Assembly: GCA_002069975.1 (NCBI GenBank)
Contig: MWCJ01000002.1
Location: 37,186 to 101,185, forward strand
DNA: 64,000 nucleotides
Source: Bacteroidetes bacterium ADurb.Bin217
GTDB taxonomy: Bacteria; Bacteroidota; Bacteroidia; Bacteroidales; UBA1715
Direction of reading: 5' to 3'
The position numbers and the translations under genes are program-made. Each line of letters opens with the position of its first letter. Within the stretch, counting starts at the first letter, position 1. The notes below the pieces were generated by a model, which saw only the letters and a list, made by a program, of their open reading frames with translations, was not told where the DNA came from and made no database searches. Shown one piece after another: positions 45,294-55,237 of this stretch.

Positions 45294-47417
45294 TTACATA
45301 AAATTAATTCGTAAATCTTCTACTTCAGCTTTATCTTTTAGTATTGCAGGAACAGCATTCATCAAAGCCGATGATGCTCTTTGTGTAATCATAGCTTTCT
45401 CCATTTTTACATCTGAATTTTGCTCCAATACTCGTCTGTCTACTACTTTTATAACAAACACGCCCGAATTTCCTTCAATTATTTGTGATTGTTTTCCTTT
45501 TTCCAACAAACATGCTGTAGCAATAACTTTAGGTTCCATGCCGAATTCAGGCGATGAATACATACCAAACGAAATATTTAACGATGTTAAAGCAAGCACA
45601 TTATATGTTGCTCCAATTTCCGATAATGAAGCTTTTTGCGTATCGAATTTCGCTAATTTTTCACGAATCATAGCAATTTTTTTCTCTTTCAGTACTTCTG
45701 CTTTTAATTGATCTTTTACATCTTCTAATGGCATTTTTCCTTTTTCGTAAACTTTAGAAACTACAGCAATTACGAATTTATCTCCACAAGTAAAAATATC
45801 TGAAACTTTTGTAATTTCCTCGTTTTGATGAGCCCAACGAATTACAGGTCTTGAATCTTGAATACCTGGCAATGTTCTTTCGTTTTCTCCTAATTTTTCG
45901 CCTACTTTTTTAGTTATAGTAGGATTTTTAGATAGATATGATTCAAACTGTTCTTTTGTTCTATTTTCTGATGCAAATTCAACAGCTTTTTTATACACCT
46001 CTTTTCTGGTATTTTGAGAATACGCAATTTGTTTTGACAAATATTGAACTTGCACTCGTTTTGCTTTAGGACCTTGCTCTAAAATATCGATAATATGAAT
46101 TCCATATTGAGATGGTGCTAAATAAATTGTGCCTTTTACACCAAAAAAGCTAGTATCTTGGAATGATGGAACCATTTGACCTTCTTTAAACCAATCTATA
46201 AGTCCCCCCATTTTTGCAGAACCGCTATCTGCAGAATGTTTCATTGCAAGAGCACCAAAATCAGCTCCTTTTTCAATTAGAGCTTTTAAGCTGTCGGCTT
46301 GTTTCATAGCATTTTCACCGGTTACCAAAATATGTCGTACTTTTGCCGAATCAGCCCCCATACGGATATCAGATATTTTTGCAATTTTATAACTATTTCC
46401 TTCCATGTACAAATCGGTCATGTCATTTTTGGATTTAGAAAACGCAAATGAATCGATTGTTGGAGGTAATGTTCCTTTTTTATGGTAACTAGGATCAAAT
46501 TTTATATCTGAATTAAGATTTAAGAAAACAGATGTATTTTTTGCTTCTTTAAAAGCTACAGCTTTTTCAATTACTGAATTTTTAATAGCTTCAATATCTT
46601 GTGGTGTAGGCATTATATCAAAGGTAACATAATCTATAGATACCGCCTTTTCTTGATCATATTTTTTAGAAGCTTTCACCTTTTCGTAATACGCAGCAAT
46701 TTCTTGGTCGCTCACTTTTACTGTTTCATCAGCTATAGCTTCAAAAGGGATTTTAACAAATTCAATATCTGTTTGAGTTTTTCTGTCAGCTATAGACATT
46801 TCTGCTTCGAGTGTTGTTGTATGTAATGCATTACGAACAAGAGTATTATATTTATTACGTAACGTGTTAATATGTAAGGCTTTTTCGTAATCTAACCAGC
46901 TTTCATAGAATTCGGGATTCGACTCTTTGTATTCACTTAAATTTGATAATGTTTGAATTAACATTTGTTTATCAAACATTCCAGTGTTAGGGTTTTGGAA
47001 ATATCGTTGCAATTCGGGGTCAACATTTTCGCCTACAGTAATATCTTCGAATTCTTTATCGGACATACCCATAACTTGAAGATTATCGCGAAACACCCCA
47101 ATCCCTAATTCTTTAAATTGCACATCAAACAATACCGAATTCAAAAATGTTTGCCAAGCTTGATTATACAATGCATCTGCTTGAAATGCATTTTGGAATT
47201 CAGAATTTCTGAATTGTTTTTCAACTTGTTCATAATATTCGTAATACACTTCATAAGGATAATCTTCACCATATATTTTGGCTATAACATTATCGGGAGT
47301 TTTAAATGCCGAAAACATTTGTGGATCGAGTCCGGTTATAACAAAAGCTAATAAAGCAATACCTATAACTAAAGTAATCAATCCTGATTTGTTTCTAAGT
47401 GTTTGAATTGCAGACAT
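45294..47417 (-). CDS. PpiD-like periplasmic peptidyl-prolyl isomerase
   Basis: A 707-residue foldase anchored by one N-terminal helix (residues ~12-30). A SurA-N/trigger-factor-like helical domain follows, then a parvulin domain around residues 350-450 (AKVRHILVTGENAMKQA, GADFGALAMKHSADSGSAKMGG, IHIIDILEQG). It assists folding of outer-membrane or exported proteins. It is the last gene of the envelope operon that begins at coaX. A TATCTTTG -7 box at 47460-47467 suggests that it may also have its own promoter. Confidence 0.9.
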   Translation of the reverse strand: MSAIQTLRNKSGLITLVIGIALLAFVITGLDPQMFSAFKTPDNVIAKIYGEDYPYEVYYEYYEQVEKQFRNSEFQNAFQADALYNQAWQTFLNSVLFDVQFKELGIGVFRDNLQVMGMSDKEFEDITVGENVDPELQRYFQNPNTGMFDKQMLIQTLSNLSEYKESNPEFYESWLDYEKALHINTLRNKYNTLVRNALHTTTLEAEMSIADRKTQTDIEFVKIPFEAIADETVKVSDQEIAAYYEKVKASKKYDQEKAVSIDYVTFDIMPTPQDIEAIKNSVIEKAVAFKEAKNTSVFLNLNSDIKFDPSYHKKGTLPPTIDSFAFSKSKNDMTDLYMEGNSYKIAKISDIRMGADSAKVRHILVTGENAMKQADSLKALIEKGADFGALAMKHSADSGSAKMGGLIDWFKEGQMVPSFQDTSFFGVKGTIYLAPSQYGIHIIDILEQGPKAKRVQVQYLSKQIAYSQNTRKEVYKKAVEFASENRTKEQFESYLSKNPTITKKVGEKLGENERTLPGIQDSRPVIRWAHQNEEITKVSDIFTCGDKFVIAVVSKVYEKGKMPLEDVKDQLKAEVLKEKKIAMIREKLAKFDTQKASLSEIGATYNVLALTSLNISFGMYSSPEFGMEPKVIATACLLEKGKQSQIIEGNSGVFVIKVVDRRVLEQNSDVKMEKAMITQRASSALMNAVPAILKDKAEVEDLRINFM

Positions 47418-47495
47418 TGTTTTTTAAATAATTTAATTAACGATTTATTTTCAAGTTGGCAAAGATAAAAAAAATAAGATATGAAACATTGTTCA

Positions 47496-48317
47496 TTATA
47501 TTTTTTTTATGTGAATTAATTCCAAACGAGTTCCTGCTATCTTTAAAATTGTAAGTTTATACGAATCCAATGTTATGGTAGCATTTACATGAGGGAATTT
47601 TTGATGATGAAATAAAAACAATCCGGCTAACGTATCATATTCAACAGATGCAGGCAATTCCATTTGATATTTTTCATTTATGTAATCAATTTCGTGTCGT
47701 GCCGAAAATAAAAATTCATTATTTGGCAATTTTCTTTCTTCAAGACTTACAGTATCGTATTCATCTTTAATTTCACCAAATATTTCTTCGATAATATCTT
47801 CAATAGTTACTACCCCCGATGTTCCGCCAAATTCGTCTACAACTACCGCTATACTTTGTTTATTTTGAATAAGTTGCGACATTAATTTTTTTGCACTCAT
47901 AGTTTCGGGAACAAACTGGATAGGGCGAATAATATCTGATATACTTTGAGGTGTTTTAAACATATCTGAAATATGAACATAGCCTATTATATTATCAATA
48001 GAATCTTCATACACCAACACCTTAGAATATCCGCTAGACATAAATTTTTGAGTCAATAATTCTAATGAATCAGAACTTTGAATTGTTACCAAATCGGTTC
48101 GAGGTACACTACATTCTCGGAGTTTTATTGACGAAAATTCTACCGCATTTTTAAACAATTTAATTGTTTCTTCATCATTTGTATCTAAGGGAATATCTTG
48201 CGGCGAAGTTCCGTGTTGCGAAACACTTACAATACCATGTAAATATATATGTCTATATTCTATATAAAAAATGAGTAATACCAACAAAAAAACTATTCCA
48301 ATACTCAATACTAACAT
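47496..48317 (-). CDS. CBS-pair/CorC-HlyC domain protein lacking DUF21
   Basis: A 273-residue protein with one N-terminal transmembrane helix (2-20), a tandem CBS pair (about 60-185; VPRTDLVTIQSSDS, VVVDEFGGTSGVVTIEDIIEEIFGEI) and a C-terminal CorC/HlyC domain. Relatives (hemolysin-like, CNNM/CorC) normally carry a ~170-residue DUF21 transmembrane domain in front, missing here. The junction is intact, so this looks like a stable short form and not a frameshift. It lies between the small membrane protein and ppiD. Confidence 0.83.
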   Translation of the reverse strand: MLVLSIGIVFLLVLLIFYIEYRHIYLHGIVSVSQHGTSPQDIPLDTNDEETIKLFKNAVEFSSIKLRECSVPRTDLVTIQSSDSLELLTQKFMSSGYSKVLVYEDSIDNIIGYVHISDMFKTPQSISDIIRPIQFVPETMSAKKLMSQLIQNKQSIAVVVDEFGGTSGVVTIEDIIEEIFGEIKDEYDTVSLEERKLPNNEFLFSARHEIDYINEKYQMELPASVEYDTLAGLFLFHHQKFPHVNATITLDSYKLTILKIAGTRLELIHIKKI

Positions 48318-48323
48318 ACCGTA

Positions 48324-48521
48324 TTATTTAATTTGTTTGCGTTTGTTTCGTCTATATAAAAACATGGCAAAAGCCATAAGTGAAATAGCAAAAAACATAA
48401 TTGTTTCTTGTACTAATCCGTTATATATTAGCGAATGAATAGCGGTAAGCAACGAAGAAATTGATATTATAATCCAACTAATTTCAAGAATTCGTAAAAA
48501 AAACACATCTTTATTTGCCAT
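48324..48521 (-). CDS. Small two-helix membrane protein
   Basis: A 65-residue protein with two hydrophobic helices (~10-28 and 38-55) and a basic tail RRNKRKQIK. Function unknown. Position between lptC and the CBS protein (10 bp and 6 bp spacing) places it in the envelope operon. It is not homologous in any visible way to DUF21. Confidence 0.7.
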   Translation of the reverse strand: MANKDVFFLRILEISWIIISISSLLTAIHSLIYNGLVQETIMFFAISLMAFAMFLYRRNKRKQIK

Positions 48522-48531
48522 AGTTTATTAT

Positions 48532-49089
48532 TTATTCATCGAGTGTAAATACTCCGGTAACTTTTTGAATTTTCCAATTTTCAAATTGCTCATCAGATTC
48601 AAAACCTTCACCAAATATAATATCATTTGGGGTAGTTACCTGTACTTGTTTGTTCGAATATATTATTTTTTTCTTTTGATCCCACACTAAATACTCGGTA
48701 TTGAGTATTTCATTTTTTTTATTTTTTGCTATTACATTGCCTTTTGCTTCCCATATTTCTTTTTCATCGTAGTTTACCGCATAATTTGCTGATATTTTCG
48801 AAATAGTATCGGGAAAAGTTGAATAATGAACAACCAGAATTCCATCGGGAAATTCAGTAAGTTGTTTGTTTTGAGAATTATACTTTATAAATTTCTTTGC
48901 AAATACACTTATAGTTATTTCACCCATTTCGCTTTGACGCAAATATATATCATCGCCAAGCAATTCGGGTAATTTATCTACTTCTTGAACTTTGATAACA
49001 TTTTGCATATCGTTTTTACACGAAACAAGCAGCATTGCAATACCAAGTATTACAATGCTGCTTGTATATGAAAAAAAACGAATACTCAT
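48532..49089 (-). CDS. lptC: LPS export periplasmic protein LptC
   Basis: A 185-residue component of the lipopolysaccharide transport bridge. It carries a lipoprotein-like signal (MLLVSC) instead of the simple membrane anchor of E. coli LptC, as is usual in Bacteroidota. The beta-jellyroll is shown by LPDGILVVHYS-like strands, SANYAVNYDEKEIWEAKGNV and FGEGFESDEQFENW. It directly follows the TPR gene. Confidence 0.87.
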   Translation of the reverse strand: MSIRFFSYTSSIVILGIAMLLVSCKNDMQNVIKVQEVDKLPELLGDDIYLRQSEMGEITISVFAKKFIKYNSQNKQLTEFPDGILVVHYSTFPDTISKISANYAVNYDEKEIWEAKGNVIAKNKKNEILNTEYLVWDQKKKIIYSNKQVQVTTPNDIIFGEGFESDEQFENWKIQKVTGVFTLDE

Positions 49090-49092
49090 AAA

Positions 49093-50424
49093 TTATTTTA
49101 CTTTTGCCGTGGTTGTTACCGAGAACCAACAAGAATATGAATGTGAAGAACCTTCGGTAATATTATATCCAAACAATGCCTCCGCATCGGGAAAATGAGC
49201 TCTGTAATTAGATATTTGACTATTAGCCTGACCGGCTACCGATGGATCTACAGATTTTGCTTTATTACACATATCTACAGCTGCCCATAAAATTGTCCAA
49301 CGTGCAACTTCCGGAAATTCCGCCTTTTCGGCACAAGAACTTATGCTATTAACATATTGAGCTGCTATAAACAAATGAGCTTTCCCCATATTTGGATCTA
49401 ACTTCAGAGCACTTTGAGCATATGCAACACTTGTACTCGGGCTTCCCATGGTAATTGAAGCCATACGATAATATGTTTCGGCTTTTTGATTATTATCAGC
49501 TTCTAACTCAATAGATTCTTTAAAATACGTAAGTGCCGTATTGTTTTGTTTTTTCTCAACATACATTTCGGCAATACTTCGTTTCGATAGTGCCGATGGT
49601 TCAATCTTATCCAAACTAACCACTGCATTTAAATACAATTCAGAATCTTTACATGTTTTACCTAAATTCGAAATAATTTTTTTCAACAATTCGGGATTTT
49701 CAGGATTTGCTTTAAATTGAGGTTCAAACAATGCTACCAAGTCAGAGCATTCGGGTTTTAATTGCAAAAACATATTTTCTATAACAGGTAATTGTTTTTC
49801 GTGAACTTGAGAACCTTTTTGAATATTTGCCTCGAAAATTGCAGCTATTTGCTGATAAACTTGTATTGCTTCAGTTTTTGTAATTGATTTATTTTCGAAT
49901 TTTAAAACTGCAGCTTGCATAAACATTACTAATGTTTTAACATCTGATTTTGCACCTAGAGCATCAACCGATTGTTTACAAAGAGTATATGCTTCTTCAA
50001 ATTTTGCAGGATTCAACAAAATTAAATCAGCTCCTTTTAAACCAATATATCTATTTTCTTCACCAAAATTTTGAATACGTTTGTCGTAAATCATCATAAT
50101 AGTATCGAGATATTTTTGTTTTTTTACTGCATCTTTTTCGTTTTTATATAATACAGTAAACATATTTACCCCATGAGGTATATACATGTTTTTTGAAGAT
50201 TGGGGACAAACATTAAATGCTTTACGCCATGCATTCATAGTTTCGGGTGAAAATACTCCGGTACGCTCTTCGTTTTTGTATCGGTGCTGGTATACCGCAA
50301 GATTTTCCACACAAATTATACTATCTTTACCTGAACCAAAATTTAATGATTCTCCCTGTCCATAGGTTGTAGAATACACACTTAATAATCCTACCACAGC
50401 CCACCAAAATGCTATTCGTTTCAT
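49093..50424 (-). CDS. Tetratricopeptide repeat exported protein
   Basis: A 443-residue periplasmic protein with signal peptide (1-22). It is helical, with several degenerate TPR units; the clearest are around residues 285-350 (SIAEMYVEKKQNNTALTYFK and YRMASITMGSPSTSVAYAQS). In Bacteroidota this gene is regularly found with lptC and the outer-membrane protein next to it, which points to a role in envelope assembly; the molecular task is unknown. Confidence 0.82.
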   Translation of the reverse strand: MKRIAFWWAVVGLLSVYSTTYGQGESLNFGSGKDSIICVENLAVYQHRYKNEERTGVFSPETMNAWRKAFNVCPQSSKNMYIPHGVNMFTVLYKNEKDAVKKQKYLDTIMMIYDKRIQNFGEENRYIGLKGADLILLNPAKFEEAYTLCKQSVDALGAKSDVKTLVMFMQAAVLKFENKSITKTEAIQVYQQIAAIFEANIQKGSQVHEKQLPVIENMFLQLKPECSDLVALFEPQFKANPENPELLKKIISNLGKTCKDSELYLNAVVSLDKIEPSALSKRSIAEMYVEKKQNNTALTYFKESIELEADNNQKAETYYRMASITMGSPSTSVAYAQSALKLDPNMGKAHLFIAAQYVNSISSCAEKAEFPEVARWTILWAAVDMCNKAKSVDPSVAGQANSQISNYRAHFPDAEALFGYNITEGSSHSYSCWFSVTTTAKVK

Positions 50425-50448
50425 CAGTATTTGTTTTATATCTGTTAA

Positions 50449-51768
50449 TTAATCAATTTTTCGTTGTAAAAACCATGTTTCTTTCAAATTTATTTGCAAT
50501 TTAACAATTCCATACATTTCTTGCAAAGAATTTGACACCGACATATCGCCACGTTTACCTGCTATTAGAGAAACAGCAAGTGAATTTGCTGTTTGTTTTA
50601 ACAAAAATTCCGAGCCAAAACTTATGCCAAAATCTACCGGGTGTAATTGTTGTGAATCAAATGTATACACTATAGGCAATTCATTATATTGTATGCCTAT
50701 ACGATACGGTATTTTTTTAAAATAATTTGTTGCACGTTTGTTTGGAATTATTTCAAAACCTAACCTCACAAAACGAGCATTGTCGGAATATTCAGAAGGT
50801 TTACCCCACACTGTTACATCTGACCAATTTGTATATCCGGCATCGCACGCAATCGTATATTTATCGGCAACCGAATAACCTACACCTACACTTATTTGTT
50901 GTGGTATGTCCGATTCAATATTTCGCGTTGTTATATTATGAACAGTATCTATTTCGGTAATTACTTCATATACCGTTGTTATTGTTTTATTTTTCTTTTT
51001 ATTTACATCTATCTGTTCTGTAACATTATAATTTCCTAAAAACGATTGTTTATGAAAATTAAACGTCTGCTTGTTTCGATATGTAGCACCAAAAGTAAAC
51101 GATGAATTATCGGTAATTGCATATGAATATTGTAATCCGGCATCCCACATAAATGCTTTAGTATCGTAGGATAATTGTTTGCGTGTGTTGTACGAATATT
51201 CATCAACAAGCACTTTTGCTCGCGAAACGTAATCGGTTACGCCAAATAAAAACGAAAGATTAAGACCAACCGATAAGCCTTCGATAGGGCTTATTGCATT
51301 ACTCCAAATAAACTGATTAATACCACCTTTACCCGAATATGTGTATTGAGCCAAAGAATCAGAGGCTTGAATTTCGTATCCTACAGAATTAAAAGGGGTT
51401 AACGCAGCTGCCATACCCCACTTTTGGGGAATAATAGGAAAAGCCATAGCTAAATATTCAATACCGGCATCAATTTTAGAAACTTGCTGATTTTCTTGAG
51501 AAAATGTACGGTACGAGTATCCTGCTCCGGCTTGAAACAAAAAAGTTTCTTTTTCGATTACCGAATGATGAGCAGGATTTACAAACTGAATTTGTTTTGA
51601 CGAACGAATTCCATTAGCCACATTGCCCATTTGTACATAATTACATGAAGGCACATACATATCGCCATAGCCGTATCGGCTGTACAACGAAGTTGTTGTG
51701 CGTTGTGTAAATGCCTGAAATGAAGCAAACAGCAACGCTACAAAGATTGTTTTTTTAATTATCCGCAT
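50449..51768 (-). CDS. Predicted outer-membrane beta-barrel protein
   Basis: A 439-residue protein with a signal peptide (1-22) and alternating beta-strand pattern over its length. It opens with the conserved TTTSLYSRYGYGD, then ANGIRSSKQIQFVNPAHHS, as in FadL-like Bacteroidota barrels of this operon. The ATG at 51768 overlaps the coaX stop by 14 bp; the longer frame starts with TTG. It probably carries lipids or hydrophobic compounds, an inference from fold. Confidence 0.82.
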   Translation of the reverse strand: MRIIKKTIFVALLFASFQAFTQRTTTSLYSRYGYGDMYVPSCNYVQMGNVANGIRSSKQIQFVNPAHHSVIEKETFLFQAGAGYSYRTFSQENQQVSKIDAGIEYLAMAFPIIPQKWGMAAALTPFNSVGYEIQASDSLAQYTYSGKGGINQFIWSNAISPIEGLSVGLNLSFLFGVTDYVSRAKVLVDEYSYNTRKQLSYDTKAFMWDAGLQYSYAITDNSSFTFGATYRNKQTFNFHKQSFLGNYNVTEQIDVNKKKNKTITTVYEVITEIDTVHNITTRNIESDIPQQISVGVGYSVADKYTIACDAGYTNWSDVTVWGKPSEYSDNARFVRLGFEIIPNKRATNYFKKIPYRIGIQYNELPIVYTFDSQQLHPVDFGISFGSEFLLKQTANSLAVSLIAGKRGDMSVSNSLQEMYGIVKLQINLKETWFLQRKID

Positions 51769-52480
51769 TATTTTGTAATATTCTATATAATCCAAAAGCT
51801 ATTAAATTTGGTTCTGCAAAGATGGGCTTTTTTACCATTTTTTCAAAAAAAATTGCATCACCTCCGGTAAAAAACAACGAAATATTTTCATATTTGGTAT
51901 TATATGCTGCAATATATCCTTCTATTTCGTATAAAATACCTAACACCACTCCATTTTGTATAGCTTGTCGTGTGTTTTTTCCTGTTAATGATATATCAGA
52001 GAAATCTGATACATACGGCAACAATTCTGTATGTTGTTGCAATGCTTTGCTTCGGGTATGCAACCCCGGCGATATATTTCCGCCAATATATATGTGCTTG
52101 TCCGAAACAAAATCTATAGTGATAGCTGTACCAAAATCAAAAATTAGCTTATTACATGCAGGTGCTAAATATTCTGCACCTACAGCTGCCGCAAGCCTGT
52201 CGAGTCCCATAGATTGCTTAGATTCATAAGCGTTTACTAATGGTATAGGTGTTGAAATACTAAATTCCATACACGGCATGATTGATTGAATCTGTTTCAA
52301 TAGGTTCATATTGTCGGAAACGCTACAAAATATGGCTTTTGTAACAGATTTCATGCCTTCAATATGAGCAATACATGCATCAATTTCGTGTATTACAAAA
52401 CGATGAGTATACAAAAGTTCGTTATTTGTAAACACATACAATTTTATAGCTGAATTACCGCAATCTACGACAAGATACAT
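51755..52480 (-). CDS. coaX: Type III pantothenate kinase
   Basis: First step of coenzyme A synthesis. The 241-residue ASKHA-fold enzyme shows YLVVDCGNSAIKL (phosphate-1 loop), SMGLDRLAAAVGAEY and FDFGTAITIDFV (phosphate-2), and GGNISPGL. The ATG at 52480 begins the first beta strand directly and is preferred over the upstream frame. First gene of the envelope operon; divergent from the DUF4294 gene over ~90 bp. Confidence 0.94.
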   Translation of the reverse strand: MYLVVDCGNSAIKLYVFTNNELLYTHRFVIHEIDACIAHIEGMKSVTKAIFCSVSDNMNLLKQIQSIMPCMEFSISTPIPLVNAYESKQSMGLDRLAAAVGAEYLAPACNKLIFDFGTAITIDFVSDKHIYIGGNISPGLHTRSKALQQHTELLPYVSDFSDISLTGKNTRQAIQNGVVLGILYEIEGYIAAYNTKYENISLFFTGGDAIFFEKMVKKPIFAEPNLIAFGLYRILQNNADN

Positions 52481-52569
52481 GTTTTTTTTTTGCAATATTA
52501 CCACTTATTTTTCAGTTATTTTATGTGTACAAAATAATTATACTATATTTGTTTTCATTAATAATGTGC

Positions 52570-53163
52570 ATGAAACGTTTAATTACCAGTATTTCTATAG
52601 TACTCTATTTCTCTTTGTTAGCAAATGCTCAGCAGATAAAAGTAGAACAAGGCTATGTATTACCCGGAATTATTGTAGATGGCGACACGCTTGCTTTAGT
52701 AAAACTTCCGAAAGTATATGTGTTTCCTACGTTAAAATTTTCGTCGCGCGAGGATTATCTCCGTTACCGTAGGTTGGTTCGTGATGTAAAAAAAGTATAT
52801 CCGTATGCTCAAATAGCACGAAAAACATTTATTGAAATGCAAATTGGCATGCAATCGTATCCCGAAGGAAACAAGCGAAAAAAATATATAAAACAAAAAG
52901 AAGATGAATTGATGAAAGTATACGCCGCCGAATTAAAAGATTTAACAATTAGGCAAGGTAGAATACTTATAAAATTAGTTGACAGAGAATTAAATTATAC
53001 TTCATACGAAATTATTAAAGAATTACGAGGAGGATTTCAAGCTACTATGTGGCAAGGTGTGGCTCGTGTATTTGGAGAATCGCTGAAATCGGAATACGAC
53101 GCCAAAGGTGAAGATGCCTTAATTGAAAGAATTATTATAATGATAGAACAAGGAGTATTATGA
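52570..53163 (+). CDS. DUF4294 exported protein
   Basis: A 197-residue protein with a signal peptide (MKRLITSISIVLYFSLLANA), then a conserved basic region SREDYLRYRRLVRDVKKVYPYA and LVDRELNYTSYEIIKELRGGFQA, hallmarks of DUF4294. Function unknown; the family is restricted to Bacteroidota as far as I know. A second ATG six bases upstream (52564) is also possible. It overlaps lnb by ATGA. A TATATTTG -7 box is at 52544-52551. Confidence 0.85.
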   Translation: MKRLITSISIVLYFSLLANAQQIKVEQGYVLPGIIVDGDTLALVKLPKVYVFPTLKFSSREDYLRYRRLVRDVKKVYPYAQIARKTFIEMQIGMQSYPEGNKRKKYIKQKEDELMKVYAAELKDLTIRQGRILIKLVDRELNYTSYEIIKELRGGFQATMWQGVARVFGESLKSEYDAKGEDALIERIIIMIEQGVL

Positions 53164-54383
53164 TAAAAAGAATTATAAGTATTTGTTTCATTTCGTTTTA
53201 TGCAAGTATAACTTTTGCTACACAACAATTATCGCCTTCGGCATATTTCTCTATTCTTACGTGTGCTCCCGGAACCGATATTCATGCACATTTTGGACAT
53301 ACAGCAATTCGCTTGTGCGACACTTCGCAAAATATTGACGTGGTTTTTAATTATGGAATATTTAGATACACCGATGATTTTGCCTATAATTTTGTAAAAG
53401 GTGAAACCTATTACCAATTGGGAGTTCAACAATTTTCAAGTTTTATTTCGGAATACTACATGGATTCACGAGGTGTAATTGAACAACAATTAGCCTTATC
53501 GAAGTATCAAAAACAAACATTATTTACATTATTGCAAACAAATTATTTACCCCAAAACAGAAAATATTTATACAACTTTTTTTATGATAATTGTTCGAGT
53601 CGTCCTCGCGATTTGCTAATACAAGTATTGGGCGACAGCTTGCAATGGAATAAACCAACCAAAACATATGCAGACACACTATGGATACATGCAGCAGAAT
53701 CTTTACTTTTATCGCCGAAAACACCTTCGTGGCGAACTCTTATACATGCATATGTTGGCTCCGAATCGTGGCTTCGATTTGGAATTAGTTTAGGCTTAGG
53801 AATACCGGCCGATGATACAACCGAATTAACACAAACTATGTTTTTGCCCGATTGTTTATTCTTGTTAGCTCAGTCGGCATATGTACTTCAACAGAATTCG
53901 CAGGTACCTTTAGTTAGCAAAACTCAAATGTTGGTACCACACGAATTAGATACTACTCAAACTTCTGCAATATCATATCCTGCATCGTTATTATGGATAG
54001 TGTGTATATTGTTTTTAATTATTGCATATATTGAATTTCGCTTACGAACACATTGGTATATACTCGATAGTATTATTTTTTTACTATTTGGACTTGTAGG
54101 AATATTTGTATGGTATGTAAGTTTTATAAGTATACATCCTGCTGTTTTTCCCAATATTCATATATTATGGGCATCACCATTACATATACTGTTTGCATTA
54201 GCATGGTTTATAGCAAAAATACGACGTTATACTGTTTATTATTTACACGTTCATACTTTAGTATTAGTATGTTTTGTAATTGCAGCAATAGTTTTGCCTC
54301 AATATATACATAGCGGATACATTGCATTAATAATCATACAACTGAGCAGACTTCCACTTATACAAAGAATTACAAAAAAATGA
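53160..54383 (+). CDS. lnb: DUF4105 membrane protein, probable lipoprotein N-acyltransferase Lnb
   Basis: A 407-residue protein: signal peptide (1-21), a periplasmic thiol-peptidase-like domain with DIHAHFGHTAIRL (His47) and FFYDNCSSRPRDLL (Cys145), then five transmembrane helices (from ~265) including HPAVFPNIHILWASPLHIL. This layout is that of the DUF4105 family to which the Bacteroides lipoprotein N-acyltransferase Lnb was recently assigned. It would add the third acyl chain to lipoproteins. Cys/His catalysis is inferred from the pattern. Confidence 0.78.
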   Translation: MIKRIISICFISFYASITFATQQLSPSAYFSILTCAPGTDIHAHFGHTAIRLCDTSQNIDVVFNYGIFRYTDDFAYNFVKGETYYQLGVQQFSSFISEYYMDSRGVIEQQLALSKYQKQTLFTLLQTNYLPQNRKYLYNFFYDNCSSRPRDLLIQVLGDSLQWNKPTKTYADTLWIHAAESLLLSPKTPSWRTLIHAYVGSESWLRFGISLGLGIPADDTTELTQTMFLPDCLFLLAQSAYVLQQNSQVPLVSKTQMLVPHELDTTQTSAISYPASLLWIVCILFLIIAYIEFRLRTHWYILDSIIFLLFGLVGIFVWYVSFISIHPAVFPNIHILWASPLHILFALAWFIAKIRRYTVYYLHVHTLVLVCFVIAAIVLPQYIHSGYIALIIIQLSRLPLIQRITKK

Positions 54384-55156
54384 CACGCTATAAACTCGCA
54401 ATAGAATATGATGGTTCACAGTATAAAGGTTGGCAAATATTACATAACGAACCTACTATTCAGGGGAAATTAATTGAAATTTGCTCTAAAATATGCAAAA
54501 CAAATACTATTGAAGTATACGGAGCCGGCAGAACCGATGCCGGAGTACATGCATTGGGACAAGTAGCTCATGTAGACGCAGATACCAACATACCACCTAA
54601 CGAATTTCACAATCAACTACAAGCATTTTTACCTTCGAATATAAGCGTTAGGGCCGTTGAAATTGCTCATAATAGATTTCATGCTCGACACCATGCAACA
54701 TACAGAAGTTACCTATATTGCATAACAAAAGAACGCACAGCTTTGTTTAAACGCTATGTTTGGTGGATAAAAAACTCTCTCAATGTGGAACAAATGAATA
54801 TTGCAGCTCAGGAATTTAAAGGGTTTCATAATTTTAAATCGTTTGGCAAAAGCAGTAAAAATGAAGAATCAACAATGGTAGAAATTTCGCATATACACAT
54901 ATACGAAGTACAGAATTGTATATGGATACACATAGTAGGCTCTCATTTTTTATGGAGTATGGTTAGAAGAATGGTTGGAACACTTGCCGAAGTTGGAAAA
55001 GGAACACTGCAACCAAATGACATCAAAACATTTTTACAAGAATCATCTAATTTTCCGGCACGACACACAGCTCCGCCTTCGGGATTATTTTTAGAACAAG
55101 TATATTATTCCAAACATATAGACATACAAAAGCCTCAATTTCCGTTTATCATATAA
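54380..55156 (+). CDS. truA: tRNA pseudouridine synthase A
   Basis: Makes pseudouridine 38-40 in the tRNA anticodon arm. The 258-residue protein has YDGSQYKGWQ near the start, the catalytic GAGRTDAGVHALGQ (Asp53), ARHHATYRSYLY, the HNFKSF loop and MVRRMVGTLAEVGKG. Its ATG overlaps the lnb stop (ATGA), so DUF4294, lnb and truA are one coupled unit. Confidence 0.96.
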   Translation: MTRYKLAIEYDGSQYKGWQILHNEPTIQGKLIEICSKICKTNTIEVYGAGRTDAGVHALGQVAHVDADTNIPPNEFHNQLQAFLPSNISVRAVEIAHNRFHARHHATYRSYLYCITKERTALFKRYVWWIKNSLNVEQMNIAAQEFKGFHNFKSFGKSSKNEESTMVEISHIHIYEVQNCIWIHIVGSHFLWSMVRRMVGTLAEVGKGTLQPNDIKTFLQESSNFPARHTAPPSGLFLEQVYYSKHIDIQKPQFPFII

Positions 55157-55237
55157 AGTTGGTCTCAAAAGTTGACTTTTTTAAGCTTAAGCCCCTACTT
55201 TTAAGACATAAGCTACACCAAGTACAGTATACGATTT

